The position numbers and the translations under genes are program-made. Shown one piece after another: positions 12,283 through 22,829 of a stretch of 64,000 nucleotides of DNA. Source of the stretch: Megalonaias nervosa (lineage: Eukaryota > Mollusca > Bivalvia > Unionida > Unionidae); contig JAECUM010004374.1 of the NCBI GenBank assembly GCA_016617855.1, positions 104,812 through 168,811 on the forward strand, given 5' to 3'. The stretch's first letter is position 1. The number at the start of each line of letters is the position of its first letter. Under the pieces are notes generated by a model. That model did no database searches, was not told the origin of the DNA, and worked only from the letters and a program-made list of their open reading frames with translations.

Positions 12283-12467
12283 TCAGTCGTCTACTAAAAT
12301 AATTTCTGGATAACCCGCTCCGGACAACTTTGTTTTTGGTAAAAACATACTTTTTTCCCACAGATTGCACAAATACTTTTCAGCATTATTCTATTATTTT
12401 TTGTTTTTTCTGTTTTTTCATCTTTATTTTCTGTTTTAGTTTTACACTTAAGACAATATGTTGACAT
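12283..12467 (-). pseudogene. Small zinc-ribbon protein, element A
   Basis: From ATG 12467 the N-terminus reads STYCLKCKTKT, followed after about 20 residues by SICAICGKK, giving two CxxC knuckles. Similar to DUF5679-type viral zinc ribbons and to 36778-36990 of element C. A single-base shift after the second knuckle moves the frame; the conserved SGAGYP and LVDD tail is seen in the shifted frame to 12283. TTTTATCTAAAC lies upstream (12481-12492). Confidence 0.7.
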
Positions 12468-12480
12468 TGTATATCAGTGA

Positions 12481-12492
12481 GTTTAGATAAAA
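12481..12492 (-). promoter_or_regulatory. TTTTRTCTAA promoter-like motif
   Basis: TTTTATCTAAAC on the minus strand, 14 bases upstream of ATG 12467 and overlapping the end of the protease gene. The homologous gene in element C has the identical 12-mer at 36749-36760. Confidence 0.5.
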
Positions 12493-12905
12493 TTTAATGC
12501 AATCTCATCATTAGCGTGAGAAGGTTGTTTGTCAAATTGCAAAATAAACTTTAAAAAATCTGTATTTTCGGTCATCTGTTTAATAAACATTACGCAATAA
12601 TATCCACAAGCGGAAGTTCCAACTGGTTGAATTTGATTAGACGAATAATTTTTTTTTTTTTTACTCATATATTTTTTTACTGCGTCACTTGGTGGAATTC
12701 CGAATGAGTCAAAATAATTGTTATCAAAAACAGCTACCCAATGTGTGCCAGATCCGTCATTAAAATCTTGTATATTTATAACACACGAACCTGGAGACGC
12801 TAGCGATGGAATCGCTATAAGTTCATCTTTAGAATAAACTACACTGAAATTTTTTACTTTTTTTAATTTATCAAGTATATCAAAATTACTTAACGCAGAC
12901 TTCAT
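12483..12905 (-). CDS. Adenovirus-type (Ulp1-like) maturation protease, element A
   Basis: 140 aa, fully open. Motifs in order: GTHWVAV with the catalytic His, YFDSFG with the Asp, IQPVGTSACGYYC with the oxyanion Gln and nucleophilic Cys. In Polintons and adenoviruses this enzyme cleaves capsid and core precursors, and GG-type sites are visible in the neighbouring core proteins. It lies just downstream of the core-protein ORF (12902-13111), overlapping it by 4 bases, as expected for a morphogenesis block. A homopolymer run at 12650-12662 encodes a lysine tract. Confidence 0.88.
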   Translation of the reverse strand: MKSALSNFDILDKLKKVKNFSVVYSKDELIAIPSLASPGSCVINIQDFNDGSGTHWVAVFDNNYFDSFGIPPSDAVKKYMSKKKKNYSSNQIQPVGTSACGYYCVMFIKQMTENTDFLKFILQFDKQPSHANDEIALNFI

Positions 12906-13111
12906 CTCCTTGTTCCTGGCAACATTAGTCCTCGTCCTACTCCTAACAGATTTGGTAACAGACTTCCAGCCAATCCTGCTAGTAATGGGGCTATTGGAAT
13001 AAATCCACCTTTTCTCCTCAGTCGTGTCTTTTTTTTTTCGTCGTCGTTTTTCTTTTTGCTATTGTCTTTCTTTTTGCTGTTTTTCGTCTGGGCATTATAT
13101 TTATCAGTCAC
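12902..13111 (-). CDS. Basic/hydrophobic core protein (adenovirus pX-like), element A
   Basis: 69 aa. A strongly basic N-terminal half (KKK, RLRRK) is followed by GGF and a hydrophobic segment (IPIAPLLAGLAGSLLP). This resembles the precursor layout of adenovirus pX and Polinton core peptides, where the protease cuts at GG. The homologous region in element C (36114-36300) is frameshifted. Role in DNA packing or membrane activity is inferred. Confidence 0.6.
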   Translation of the reverse strand: MTDKYNAQTKNSKKKDNSKKKNDDEKKKTRLRRKGGFIPIAPLLAGLAGSLLPNLLGVGRGLMLPGTRR

Positions 13112-13150
13112 ATAAAATTGTTACCATCGACATTCGTAAGAAGTATTAAA

Positions 13151-13535
13151 CTAAACGAAAATTTTCTTTATTCCATGACCTTCAACTGCCTTTTTCGTTG
13201 CACCAGATACTGCTCCAGACGCTGCTGCTAATCCTAATGTACCTAACACTGGCAAAATTTTAGGTATTAACGTTCTGGCCATTACAGATAATGCCGGACC
13301 GAAGAAACCACCTTGTTTTGACATTGCAGGCATTTGTGCAGCAAATTTAAAACAAAAACCGCTCGTTTTTATTTACTTGTTTTTTGGTTAACATTGATTT
13401 TGTTAAAGTACCTAAAACACCTTTGGTGTTATGGTTGACCTTTAATGAAACCTGCCTCTTCTTTGCAACAGCAGCTGCTAATTTTTTAACTTGACCATCT
13501 GTCAAATATATTTCTTTTACAATATATTTTGTCCT
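13151..13535 (-). pseudogene. Second conserved core/minor virion protein, element A
   Basis: Matches 35697-36084 of element C. Conserved blocks are LTDGQVKKLAAAV, a middle block with LTKxQVN, then MSKQGGFFGPAL and an alanine/glycine-rich C-terminus. This layout is common to Polinton virion proteins. The start codon appears changed (AGG at 13535-13533 where C has ATG), and the frame shifts near 13340. The GG motif is a likely protease site. Confidence 0.6.
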
Positions 13536-13561
13536 CTTATTATTAAAGTTACAGATTAAAC

Positions 13562-15093
13562 TTGGACTGACATTTTACCTCCGACAGAGTCAATTGTAAC
13601 AAATCTATCGCTTATTACTAACGCATATACATAAATTGGTACAGCTGGAGTTTCTTCTAGTGTCCAAGTAATTTCAATATCAGCTGTGCTGTCTACAGCT
13701 TGCTCGCTATGTTTACTAACATCAAAATAAAATATCGGATAAAGTGTACGAAATTCCTCTACTGATATCTGAGATCCGTCTCCAACATCTTGATATTATT
13801 GCAGTGCGTCGAGCAAGTACATGTACGGTCGAGTAATATTTTTATTAGCGTCATCTGCAAAATTACATTCTATCGCTCGCTCCGGATATTGCTTTGAATT
13901 TATTCTAGCATATATTCGTCTAACATTAGCATTATCAAATATCGCATTATTTTGTTCCTGGTTGTTACTTCGAGCTTGTCTCTGAAATACAACAAATAAT
14001 TGCCGTGGCTTTTGTTCAGTTGACGTCGTTGTGACTCGCCATGTGTAGTCTGTGGTATTCGGAACTGCTGCTTGATATATTTTATGTTGCTGAAAATAAA
14101 TTCTATTCGTATGTTTTTGCAGCATATCATTTAATTCCGCCATTTTAGTGATAGACGGAGTTATTCTTGGCATCCATAGTGCAAGTTTGTTTATGATAAA
14201 TTGTACATTATCTCCGCCTGACCTAAACAGGCAGTCGTTTTGTTCTGATCGATTTAAAATAAGCGTATGTTTAACTCCACGAAATACTTCATTATAATCG
14301 CGACAAAAGCCAAATATTGTACTTAACGGAAGCATCATTGTAATTTGACGTGATACTGCTGCAAGTGCCTTTCTCTTAACATAACCCTCATTATAAAGTA
14401 TATTTCTTACAGTAACTAAATTATTAACAAAATTTACCATTGCAACGCCGTCCGCAGCTGGATCTGGTGCGGCTATACCAAGATTATTGCAAGCAGCAGT
14501 AAGTGAGGTTCTTGTAGCGTCTGCATTAGCGGCTGCATCTGGTGCGGCTATACCAAAATTGGCAGCATTAGCAATAAGAAAACCTCTTACAATTGCAGCA
14601 TCTGCAGCGGCATCAGCTCCATGTGCAAAAATTCTTCTCAATAAAAACTCACCAGGTGCAGCTGCCCCAGTTCCAGTGTCTTTAAACCACATCATATTAG
14701 TTGCAGTTGATTTGGGGTAATCATCGGAAAACGAAATAATATTTAAGATTGTACTTGCAACTTGTAAGTGATTTGAAATATCTTCGACAGTTTGATTGGC
14801 CAGCTGATATCGAGCACTTCTAAATAAACACCAACCATTATTTATAAGAGCTACTTCTACGTTAGCTGTAATTACGGCAGGTGCGGCAGGTGCTGTTATA
14901 TTCTGACCACGAACTTCCAACATTGTTTTATGAGGAAGTAGAAATACGTCCTCGTCTCTAGTATCAAATGTTCTGTCGCCAGCCTATTAGGTTCGTTAGA
15001 ATTTTCATCGAGATATTCAACATATTCAAATTCTGTTACCGTGTCGTCTGTGTCATAAGTTTCTGCTAAATCGAGATAATTTTTAACAGACAT
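13562..15093 (-). pseudogene. Double-jelly-roll major capsid protein, element A
   Basis: About 510 aa, homologous to 34133-35677. The N-terminus MSVKN (15093) is in one frame and shifts around 14960-14990. The main section from 14923 is open to a TAA at 13796; similarity continues in frame beyond it (QISVEEF) to 13562. Family landmarks: PLSTIFGFCRDY, RQLFVVFQRQ, NSKQYPERAIE, YPIFYFDVSKH and a C-terminal YVYALVISDR. It would form the capsid hexons. An alanine-rich insertion with internal repeats lies around 14450-14640. Confidence 0.85.
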
Positions 15094-15133
15094 CTTTTTA
15101 TTTTTTAGGTTACACAAAATTTTGAGAGTGAAG

Positions 15134-15529
15134 CTATTTCGGTGTTGTTACTTTAGATATTAATTTTTGTATAATTTGTTCTCCTCGTGGTGATAAAAGT
15201 TTTTTTGTCGTTGTTATCATTGCGCGTTGAGTTTCTTTTGTTGGTGCGATTTCTGAAATAGCTTGTTTGATTGTCTGTATACCGCTTTGCGGTGGGCTTT
15301 TTATTTTATCAGCTATTTTTTGTCCAACAGCAGTTCCAGCAGCAGATGCAGCTCCAGTTGCAAAAGCTTTTGATGCGTCAAGTGCAATTCGTGCAACTTT
15401 ATGAGCTATTCCTGGAGCATTTTCTATAATTTTAGCAAATATATTTCCCAAAAATCCTCCGACTATTTTTCTTCGATAAACTTTTTTCTCTGTTTCATTA
15501 TATCTGAGGTTGCATAATTTTACTTCCAA
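15134..15529 (-). CDS. pVI-like minor capsid protein, element A
   Basis: 131 aa, open. YRRKIVGGFLG near the N-terminus gives a GG protease site followed by a predicted amphipathic segment, then an Ala/Gly-rich part (TGAASAAGTAVGQ) and a basic C-terminus. The layout is like adenovirus pVI, a membrane-lytic minor protein cut by the protease. Conserved in element C (33746-34105). Name assigned from layout only. Confidence 0.55.
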   Translation of the reverse strand: MEVKLCNLRYNETEKKVYRRKIVGGFLGNIFAKIIENAPGIAHKVARIALDASKAFATGAASAAGTAVGQKIADKIKSPPQSGIQTIKQAISEIAPTKETQRAMITTTKKLLSPRGEQIIQKLISKVTTPK

Positions 15530-15551
15530 ATCATTTTAGAAAATATGTTTA

Positions 15552-16313
15552 CTATTGTTCGCGTAAGTGTAAATAATAAGTAACAATTTCATTGTTAAAA
15601 TATAACTGTCTTCCAGACTGATCTGTCAATTACATATTTACTTCTGTTATTTGATTTTCAACGTTTAACGGATAATAAATAACTTGACGTGGACTAATTT
15701 GCATCAGAGATCCTGGCGGAACATCTGGTGAAAAACTGTATATTGTTTGTCCTTTACTACCTAAGGCTGAGTAAGATCCAGATGCAATAGAGCAATTTAC
15801 CAATATTGTGTTTACATCAGTTATATTTACTGGCAGTTGGCCGTCATACGTATCGGGATTATCACGATTAAGAGCAGGATATATATAATTATAAAATCCT
15901 ATTAGTGGTGCGATACTTGTTTGCGATTCAAGACTAATTGTTATATCTTTTAATTTCATTCTAGCGCGTAACGTATTATAATTTGGTGTAAGCTCAAAAT
16001 TATCAGCGATACCTTTATTTTTTGTTATAAGTTCTTTTATTATTTTATTTAGATCAGTGACATTATAAGCTCCTTGTGGAATTTTAATTGTTTTCCACGT
16101 GACAAATGGTGAAGTACGTATAGGAACAGTAAATGCAAATTCCTCATTTACTCCAGTTTTTACATTAGCCATAGAATGCCAACAAGTGCAGGAAATTAGT
16201 CCAATTTCATATTGTTTTTCACGATCTAGTTCTATTGGCGGAATATACTTTACTGAAAAATTTGCGCTATCTTTATCAGATTGGCTAGAGTCTAGTAATA
16301 ATGTTGCTGACAT
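15552..16313 (-). pseudogene. Penton-like minor capsid protein (single jelly roll), element A
   Basis: From ATG 16313. The N-terminal part has the family's IELDREKQYEIGLISC segment, equivalent to the conserved start of Polinton penton proteins. The frame is open for 227 codons, then one nonsense codon; similarity to the element C protein (LTDQSGRQL, VTYYLHLR) continues in frame to 15552. It would occupy the capsid vertices and probably hold the fibre. Confidence 0.8.
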
Positions 16314-16336
16314 TTATTATTATATTTTTTATAAAA

Positions 16337-17440
16337 TTAAATCGTCGCGATTAGATCGCGATGTAAAGTTTCGTATTCGTCAGATGTTAATAAATTTTCT
16401 GATCTCAAATTATCAAGTATGTCAATAATTTCATTGTCAATTTCAGCACCAACATTTCCAGCTTCTTTTGGTGATATCAATAGCATTAATCTGCCAATCA
16501 TTTCAGTAACTGATGAAAATATTCTAACTCCAGTTCCTTTTTTTTCTTCTCTATATTGTTTTACACGACTTTCATCAAGTCTAAAAAATTTTCTTCTAAA
16601 GTCCCACCCCCTACTAAAAGGTTTGTCTCTATTAGTTTGTGCTGTTTTTCTAACAAGTAAACCAATAACACCATATCTCATTCTATCATAAAGTGGAAGC
16701 ATATTTTCATCTCCTATGGCTGTGTTTAACTCATTTTTAGCAGTAACACCGTCGTTCATTATTACAGTTAAATTATTAGTGAATTTCTCAAATTCTTCAT
16801 TACTCCATTTACTTATATTATCAAGATCTTTTATTTTATTTTTCTCTAAAAATTTATTATATTCATCCTTTGTTATCTCATTATTTACTTGTTTTATATA
16901 CCATCGTCTTTGATCTTCAGCAGTTCCCATAAACTTTACCGTCAACTCGCTAACTCTTTCTTGCTCCTTTTCAACATCCTCTAATTTTTCTGATAAATTT
17001 TTTAGAATATTTTTAATCTCTATTGTAGTTAAACCTGCTAGTTTTTGTTCAAATTCTAGTGGATTATTAATTAGCCGATCTAGTGCAGCTTGTCTTGCAA
17101 CCGGATCAGCGATATTTGCTACAAGTGCCTCAGCTAATCTTCTTTTTTCTTCTTCAGATCTCTCAATAATTTTTCCAGCAGCCGCTTCTTGTTGTTCTTT
17201 AACTAGTCCTACTAAACCTTTTTCTTGTCTTTTTTTAAATTCTTCTTCTGATAGTGGACCAGTTTCAGGTTGTTTTCCAAGTAAAGCTTCAGTAACTGGT
17301 TTGAGAACTGCTGCTGCTGTTTCTGCTGCAACCATTTGGCCACGCCGTGCTTGCTGTACTTGCTGCTTAAATTTTGCCTGAGATTGTGCAAGTTTGTTTA
17401 GATTTTCTATATGTTTTCTGTACTTTGCTTGTCTTTCCAT
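16337..17440 (-). CDS. Long coiled-coil virion protein, element A, intact
   Basis: 367 aa, the longest undisturbed A gene besides parts of the polymerase. Charged throughout with heptad-like stretches (residues about 150-180, 205-235). Conserved ends: the N-terminal AKYRKHI and KPVTEALLGKQPET blocks, and a C-terminal block with IIDILD, LRSENLLTSDEYETLHRDLI. It sits between ATPase and penton genes. Element C has it in two frames (31639-32891) with a quite different middle. No known family; a structural role is inferred from position. Confidence 0.6.
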   Translation of the reverse strand: MERQAKYRKHIENLNKLAQSQAKFKQQVQQARRGQMVAAETAAAVLKPVTEALLGKQPETGPLSEEEFKKRQEKGLVGLVKEQQEAAAGKIIERSEEEKRRLAEALVANIADPVARQAALDRLINNPLEFEQKLAGLTTIEIKNILKNLSEKLEDVEKEQERVSELTVKFMGTAEDQRRWYIKQVNNEITKDEYNKFLEKNKIKDLDNISKWSNEEFEKFTNNLTVIMNDGVTAKNELNTAIGDENMLPLYDRMRYGVIGLLVRKTAQTNRDKPFSRGWDFRRKFFRLDESRVKQYREEKKGTGVRIFSSVTEMIGRLMLLISPKEAGNVGAEIDNEIIDILDNLRSENLLTSDEYETLHRDLIATI

Positions 17441-17466
17441 TAATTATATACTATTTTCTATAAAAA

Positions 17467-18145
17467 TTATTGTAGATATTTTTCAATAAAACAGCGAAAC
17501 ATTTTACTCGTATCATTTGTTAATTTATCAAACCAAAAAAAAGTCATATTTATTTGCCGTTGCTTTATGATATAATTCAATAAATTTATCCTTTGTTACA
17601 TCGCCACATTGCTCGTTCGCGATATTTCTAACATCAACATTGTCAAGTCCTGGAAATAATATAAAACAACCAGTATTTCGCCTAATAAATCTGTCAACAT
17701 TATAAAAACCTTGGGCAAGATAAATAGAATTACATTTTTTATTACGTGATAGTGAAAAATATGATCTTATTTTATTCATTTCTTCATTGTTTAGCGGAAT
17801 ATCATCAAAAACAACTATCTGGTGTTCGGACGAATCAAGTTGATTAACTGGGACAAGTTCTTCTGGTTGTTTGATAATAAAAAAATCTTCGCCAGCCTCA
17901 AGATCATCACGAAGTTTGTCATTATAATTGTTAAGTAGCTCGTACTTATCCTGTTGTGGATTAATTGTGTAAATATAAACGCGATCGTAATTAAAATTAT
18001 CTCCGAGAAGTAAATTCATAAGCAAGTTTGTTTTCCCCGATCAAGTTCTTCCAACAATAAGATAATGACAATCTGGAAGTTCATTGTTATGTTTATTTTT
18101 CACCAACCGCTCTGTATCAAAATTTAATATCGATGATTTTGCCAT
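17467..18145 (-). pseudogene. FtsK/HerA-type DNA packaging ATPase, element A
   Basis: Homologous to the intact 30920-31591 copy. ATG at 18145. The Walker A codon for the second Gly of GxxxxGKT is a TGA stop (near 18041-18043), so the enzyme is killed at its active site. The rest is open to 17528 with Walker B IVVFDDI, then shifts frame for the last 20 residues. It would pump the genome into capsids. Confidence 0.85.
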
Positions 18146-18199
18146 TATTGTTATACAATTTTATGTTATATAAAAAAATTGTCAGACTATAAATAAATA

Positions 18200-19385
18200 A
18201 TGAGCTATTATACAAAATTTGGAACATTAGTAGGAGATTCATCGGCTGAAAGTACAACAATAACAGACGGTAAGGTTGATTTATCAGGCTATCTAAAAAA
18301 ATCCGGCGACACAATGAAGGGAAACCTGTTTATGTCAAATCAACGAGTACTAGATTTAGAAACAGATTATCCACCAATAAATGTCGTTAATACACAAGCT
18401 GTTAGTTATGCACAACTTAAATTAGTCGACAGTAATAAACTAGATAAATCTGGTGGAACTTTAAACGGTAACTTAGATATGTCAGGAAAAAAAATTATAA
18501 ATTTGGAGACCAGGTATCCACCAGCAAACTTAAATCAAACTCAAGCGGTAAGTTATTTGCAGTTGAAATATGTTGATGATAACAAACTTGATAAAATCGG
18601 TGAGATAGTTACAGGTATTATTATCATGAACAAGAATAAAATTACATACCTTGGAGACCCAGCTGCAGAATTAGACGCAGCAACAAAAAAATACGTTGAT
18701 GATCAAGAATCTAAGTATATGTTAGTCACCGGTGGTATAATGCGTGCATTTTTCAATATGAATAATAATGGTATTAATAATCTCAGAACACCAGAATTAG
18801 ATTTTGACGCTGTAACAAAAAAAATACGTCGACGATATTAATATTCTAATAAACGATGGAATTAACGCATTTAGAACTGATTTTTCCAATCACATACAAA
18901 CATTCTTGAATTTTCGTAGAAATATAAACAAATCTATTAATGAATTTTTTGGAAATCCAGCGGTTGTAGATATTAAACTTGCTGAAATTAACATAAAACT
19001 AAACGATATTGTTAGCGGAATTCCTAATATCATTGAAAAAACGAATCTGATTAAAATTCCTCACAAGCAGATCATCAATGTGGTATACACAGTAGCATCA
19101 GGATCAGCAACATGGACACCGCAAAATAACACTAATAATATCAAACATACCGCAGAAGTCACTGGTGTATATAGGCTGTCCATATTTAGCGGTGCAAAAT
19201 TTAGTATATTTACCACATATCTATGGCGTCATTCAGTCGATAGTTTTTCTGGAACTGTATCTATTATATTAAATAAAAATGCCGAAGAAATATTTCTACT
19301 GGCACCATCTGATAAAAAATTTGTAACCGCAACGTCTTACTGGTGGTGTCTGGAATTTGTCGCTGAAACACCTCGACTAAGTTAA
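18200..19385 (+). pseudogene. Fibre/spike-like protein with phage-tail-type repeats, element A
   Basis: Starts MSYYTKFGTL (shared with element C). Four repeats of about 45-50 aa follow, each with GDTMKGNL / GGTLNGNLDM, an INLxTxxP segment and an AxxKKYVDD-like end. This is the pattern of phage tail fibres (beta-helical trimer shafts). A frameshift near 18830 separates the last repeat from a C-terminal head (18906-19385) containing TYLWRHSVDSFSG and SYWWCLEFVAETP. It is divergent from the ATPase gene by 54 bp. By analogy with adenovirus: N-terminal anchor to penton, shaft, receptor head. Role inferred; repeats and conserved ends seen. Confidence 0.7.
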
Positions 19386-19449
19386 TTATAATAAATCAAA
19401 CCCAGGGACTGGCACTACTGTATAAAATCTGTAAACAAATATTATATAA

Positions 19450-19957
19450 TGAAAAAAAGTATAGTTGATTTTAATCATATTTCAGAAAAAATTCCAAAAC
19501 AAGATGTGGACGCTCAAATGCAATATTACAGATATTATCATAAAAAAAAAAAAAACTTTGGTGCGTGAAAAAATGTTACAAATACTATAACAGAATACTT
19601 CGAGTGATATCATATTTGCCATTGTTAATGACTAGCTCTGGTATAATTTCAAGTGGCGCATCATTAAATCCGTTTTTGTTAATAATATCTGGTGTCGGTG
19701 TTTCTCTTGCAACAGCATGTAAAAAAATTGAGCCTCGTCTTGCAACTAAAAAAAATGCTTGTAAAACAGCAAGTATCACCTATAAAAAATTACTTGATCA
19801 GATACGATCTTATTTGCGTGGTATAAAATATGATATGGATGATTTAATACGCGAGTTCCGTATTATTGACAGTATGTTAACAGATATTCTGCCAATGAGA
19901 GTCAGCAGATATGAAAAAGATTATCATAAAATATGGGTTACAACAGTAGATGTTTAA
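19450..19957 (+). pseudogene. Conserved membrane protein, element A
   Basis: ATG 19450 begins a frame (MKKSIVDFNHISEKIPKQD) that runs into a poly-A run at 19543-19556 and shifts. The main part (19565-19957) has a hydrophobic stretch of about 35 residues (SGASLNPFLLIISGVGVSLA) and a conserved charged tail (DQIRSYLRGIKYDMDDLI). Homologous to 29204-29704 of element C. Glycine-rich hydrophobic proteins of this kind recur in Polinton-like elements; function unknown. Confidence 0.6.
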
Positions 19958-20247
19958 TTTTGTACAGCTTTTGAAATAACATTATCAAATAAAATATCAA
20001 CCATATTGTCAATAAATGTCATCAAATCATCTGCCCAGCCTACTATTCTCATATCATTTTCAGTCGCGAATAACCATATTGATCCATATTTTGGTGATAT
20101 ATGGTAACCAACATTTTTAATACAATCGCTTATTATTTTAGGTCTTATACCAGTATAGCTTGAGGCTGATTTGATTGAATTAAATCTCTTACAAAATTTG
20201 TTTGTCAGATCAAATCCAACATGTTGGATTGGATTATAGTGATTCAT
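19954..20247 (-). CDS. NUMOD1-like DNA-binding protein
   Basis: 97 aa, open from ATG 20247. The segment FDLTNKFCKRFNSIKSASSY through ISPKYGSIWLF fits the NUMOD1 helix-turn-helix module found in phage and intron homing nucleases. No nuclease core is present. It converges on the membrane protein gene and overlaps it by 4 bases. Element C lacks it. It may be a remnant of a second mobile endonuclease at the element edge. Confidence 0.55.
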   Translation of the reverse strand: MNHYNPIQHVGFDLTNKFCKRFNSIKSASSYTGIRPKIISDCIKNVGYHISPKYGSIWLFATENDMRIVGWADDLMTFIDNMVDILFDNVISKAVQN

Positions 20248-20278
20248 TATATATAATATTTTGTTGTTTAATATGAAG

Positions 20279-20290
20279 TTTTGTCTAAAC
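20279..20290 (+). promoter_or_regulatory. Orphan TTTTRTCTAA promoter motif at the right edge of A
   Basis: TTTTGTCTAAAC identical to gene-start motifs elsewhere in A and C, followed by TATAAAAATAG, but no A gene follows. It suggests that the outermost part of element A was lost here. Confidence 0.4.
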
Positions 20291-20337
20291 TATAAAAATA
20301 GTAACATTATTTTTTTTAGCTAATAAGTGTAGGGGCT

Positions 20338-20531
20338 GTAATAGTAGTATACATAGATGAGTTGTTCCTAATCCCAGAGACTCCCTACCCTGGACAAAAC
20401 ATATTTTGTCAGAAATATGAAAGTCATCATTTTAAGCTAAAAAAGGATGCTGACAAAAATTTTAACGTATAAAGTTTTGGGGGTAGGGGGTCTCTGGGAT
20501 TAGGAACCTCATCTATGTATACTACTATTAC
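20338..20531. mobile_element. 194-bp foldback MITE
   Basis: Nearly perfect inverted repeats of about 52 bp: GTAATAGTAGTATACATAGA at the left and its complement at the right end, flanking about 90 bp of AT-rich spacer. If the target duplication is TA, it would be a Tc1/mariner-type MITE; no longer duplication is visible. Confidence 0.65.
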
Positions 20532-20740
20532 CATGTAACGAGAGTCGCTTTCGACGTTTTGTCCACCAAGTTTAAAAGGGATTGAACGGAAACGTGTTTT
20601 ACTTATTTCATATTAGCATTTCCTGTTTCCAGATTTTTAAATTATAGCCCTAATCATTAATGGACCCTAACTGCCCTAATCAGCATTAAATTTAAAAGAG
20701 CATGTCCTTTCATTCAACAAACATTTTAATTATTTTTCAT
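20532..20740. other. Host intergenic DNA
   Basis: AT-rich stretch between MITE and SINE, no feature seen. Confidence 0.4.
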
Positions 20741-20751
20741 CTGCAATAAAC

Positions 20752-21066
20752 GATCGCTCCGGTGGCCTAGTGGTTAGAGAGTCCGCCTCGGATGCGGGAG
20801 GTCGCGGGTTCGAATCCCAGTCGAGCCATACCAAAGACTTATGAAAATGGTACTAACAGCTGCATCGCTTGGCGCTCAGCATTAAGAGGTTAGTGTTAGG
20901 ACTTGTCGGCCTGGTGTCAGGATAATGAAACTGGGTGGGACATCAGGCTACATGTCTGCGGCATGATACCCAGTGCTAGATATCACTATAAACTGCCACA
21001 CTGCAGACATCCTAACGATATGACTGAAAATTTTTTAAAGCTACGTTAAAAATCCAAATCAATCAA

Positions 21067-21107
<41 letters not shown>
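20752..21107 (+). repeat. tRNA-derived SINE, copy 2
   Basis: Best-preserved head: A box TGGCCTAGTGG and B box GGTTCGAATCC. The Meta-like body is followed by a (CA)n tail at 21069-21107. Imperfect 11-bp target duplication CTGMAATAAAC at 20741-20751 and 21108-21118. Confidence 0.85.
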
Positions 21108-21110
<3 letters not shown>

Positions 21111-21118
21111 AAATAAAC

Positions 21119-22829
21119 TGTTGGGTGAGCTGCATCAATTTTATGCACAATTAAGTTCTCATTCTTGATCAGTACAATTGCTGGTTATATAGGGCATATT
21201 TGTCTACTAGTATATCTATTTTCAGAACCTCTCACAAACTTTCCATTTCAGTTGCAAAGCTGAAAAGACCAACAAAAAAAAATAGCATTTGAATACTACT
21301 AATTCAAGTAACCGAAGGGCAGGAAATAAGAATTATACCGAATCAACAGAGACAATATTAAGTTCATTCAAAATATCCAACAGAAAAAAGCAAATTCTCT
21401 ATAAAATCAAACTTTTTAGCCCTCTTTGCAACTTGGATTTGTCTGTTTGTTTTAAATTCACAGAGTATTCTTTGTAGGTACTCTGTCCACAGTGCTGCAT
21501 TGCGGATTTGATGCTCAAAGGTATTTAGACATCGTTAAATCATTTTTAAATTTATCTACTAGAGGTATTTTAGCCACATTTCTATGTTTCGAAAATTACA
21601 TTGCGACTTTTTCTTTCATCTATTCTTCTGAAGTGGCAATTCCGCTTAGGACAGGCCCACGACCTTTACGCAAGTTGATTTCAAACGAGCTGTCATTGTT
21701 TCAGATTACAATTTACTCGATTGTCTATAAATAATACATATATGCACTGACGATACCATTTTACACAGCAAAATGGTGTCATTTTTTCCTGTACCGTACA
21801 TCTTTTTTTTTTATTACAACGTATTCGGTTAAATATACAAATCTGAGGAGGTACCTTCTGCTTTTCGTCGTTGCATCAGTAGGGTTTTTTTTTTCAAAAG
21901 AAATAATTGATTAAAGTTTGCAACCTATGTCAAAAAATATTTTGTTTGTCAACTTTGATGTTTGCAAACATGAAGAATTGATTCTGCCTTATCAAATTTT
22001 ATGAAACTATCAGTCGAAATTTGAAACCCTCTTGGAACCGGCAGGACAAACTATTGCTTTCATTGTGAATGAGAAGTTATTCTTTAAATTGATTGATTGC
22101 CCTATGGAGGCTGTTGTGCATATGTGAACATCTTGCTAAGCAGCGTCATTTTCAAACAAAGAAAGGTACTTGCCAAACTGATATAAACTCTTCTTGTATT
22201 TATGTGACCTTTATCCGACTCGCATAGAAATGTGTGGACATATAAAGTGTATGGCTAAGATGAAAAAGGGTGTGTCGGTAAATACGATGGAGGAGGAGAG
22301 AAGGGCAGCTGTTGAAAAATGTCATTACTGAAAAGGCTTTGAAATGAGCATTCGTTTAGATTACGGGTGTAACTAGGTATCGTTCTTGAACAGAATAAAA
22401 GTCAAGTATAACGAAATATAATGAAAGAAAATAACAGAGAAATAATGGGATATCCTTTGACCGATCTCCGGTTGCGCACGGCAAATACATGTGTTTAAAC
22501 AAGCCTGAATCTCTCTCTTGCAATTAAGTGATACCACAAGGTAGATACTCGACAAGATTGAATATACGACACTGCACGTAGATAGATATCAACGTCTCAA
22601 AGAAACCTCTTTCACAGATTTGCCTAAAATGATTATAAACAAAACAAAGCTTGCATGAATGTTGAAAAGGAAGGATAAAACATTCTAATTGTACATTCAA
22701 TTTTAACTATACCAAATGATCATGTAAATAGGCCATTAAAATATGTTGGGTAGATACAGTCACTGATTTGGCCCTATGCTAATTTGAAAATGAATGGCGG
22801 AGCATCTCTAGAAAAGAATATCGTATGTC
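21119..22829. other. Host intergenic DNA
   Basis: AT-rich DNA without recognisable genes; short frames (21289-21734, 22373-22555) look like chance. A T-rich run lies near 21803-21813. Confidence 0.4.

Larger units (their letters stand above)
5239..20300 (-). mobile_element. Element A: Polinton/Maverick-type (adintovirus-like) element
   Basis: About 15 kb with a complete Polinton-type gene set (polymerase, integrase, protease, ATPase, major and minor capsid proteins, fibre). Gene order is the same as element C (28590-44596) but inverted, and the proteins are clearly related yet diverged throughout. It lacks the 595-bp TIRs of C, and no target duplication was found, so the bounds are set by the outermost genes and a promoter motif. 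Many genes carry stops or frameshifts, but the coiled-coil protein, protease and one core-protein ORF are open. It is an inactive relic of a virus-like element. Confidence 0.9.

Noticed and set aside
14487..14720. Alanine-rich plus-strand frame
   Set aside because: Antisense to the alanine-rich insert of the capsid gene.
4560..20760. TIRs for element A
   Set aside because: Visual comparison of both flanks gave only a short palindromic ATTAGCTAAT-type match, not a TIR.
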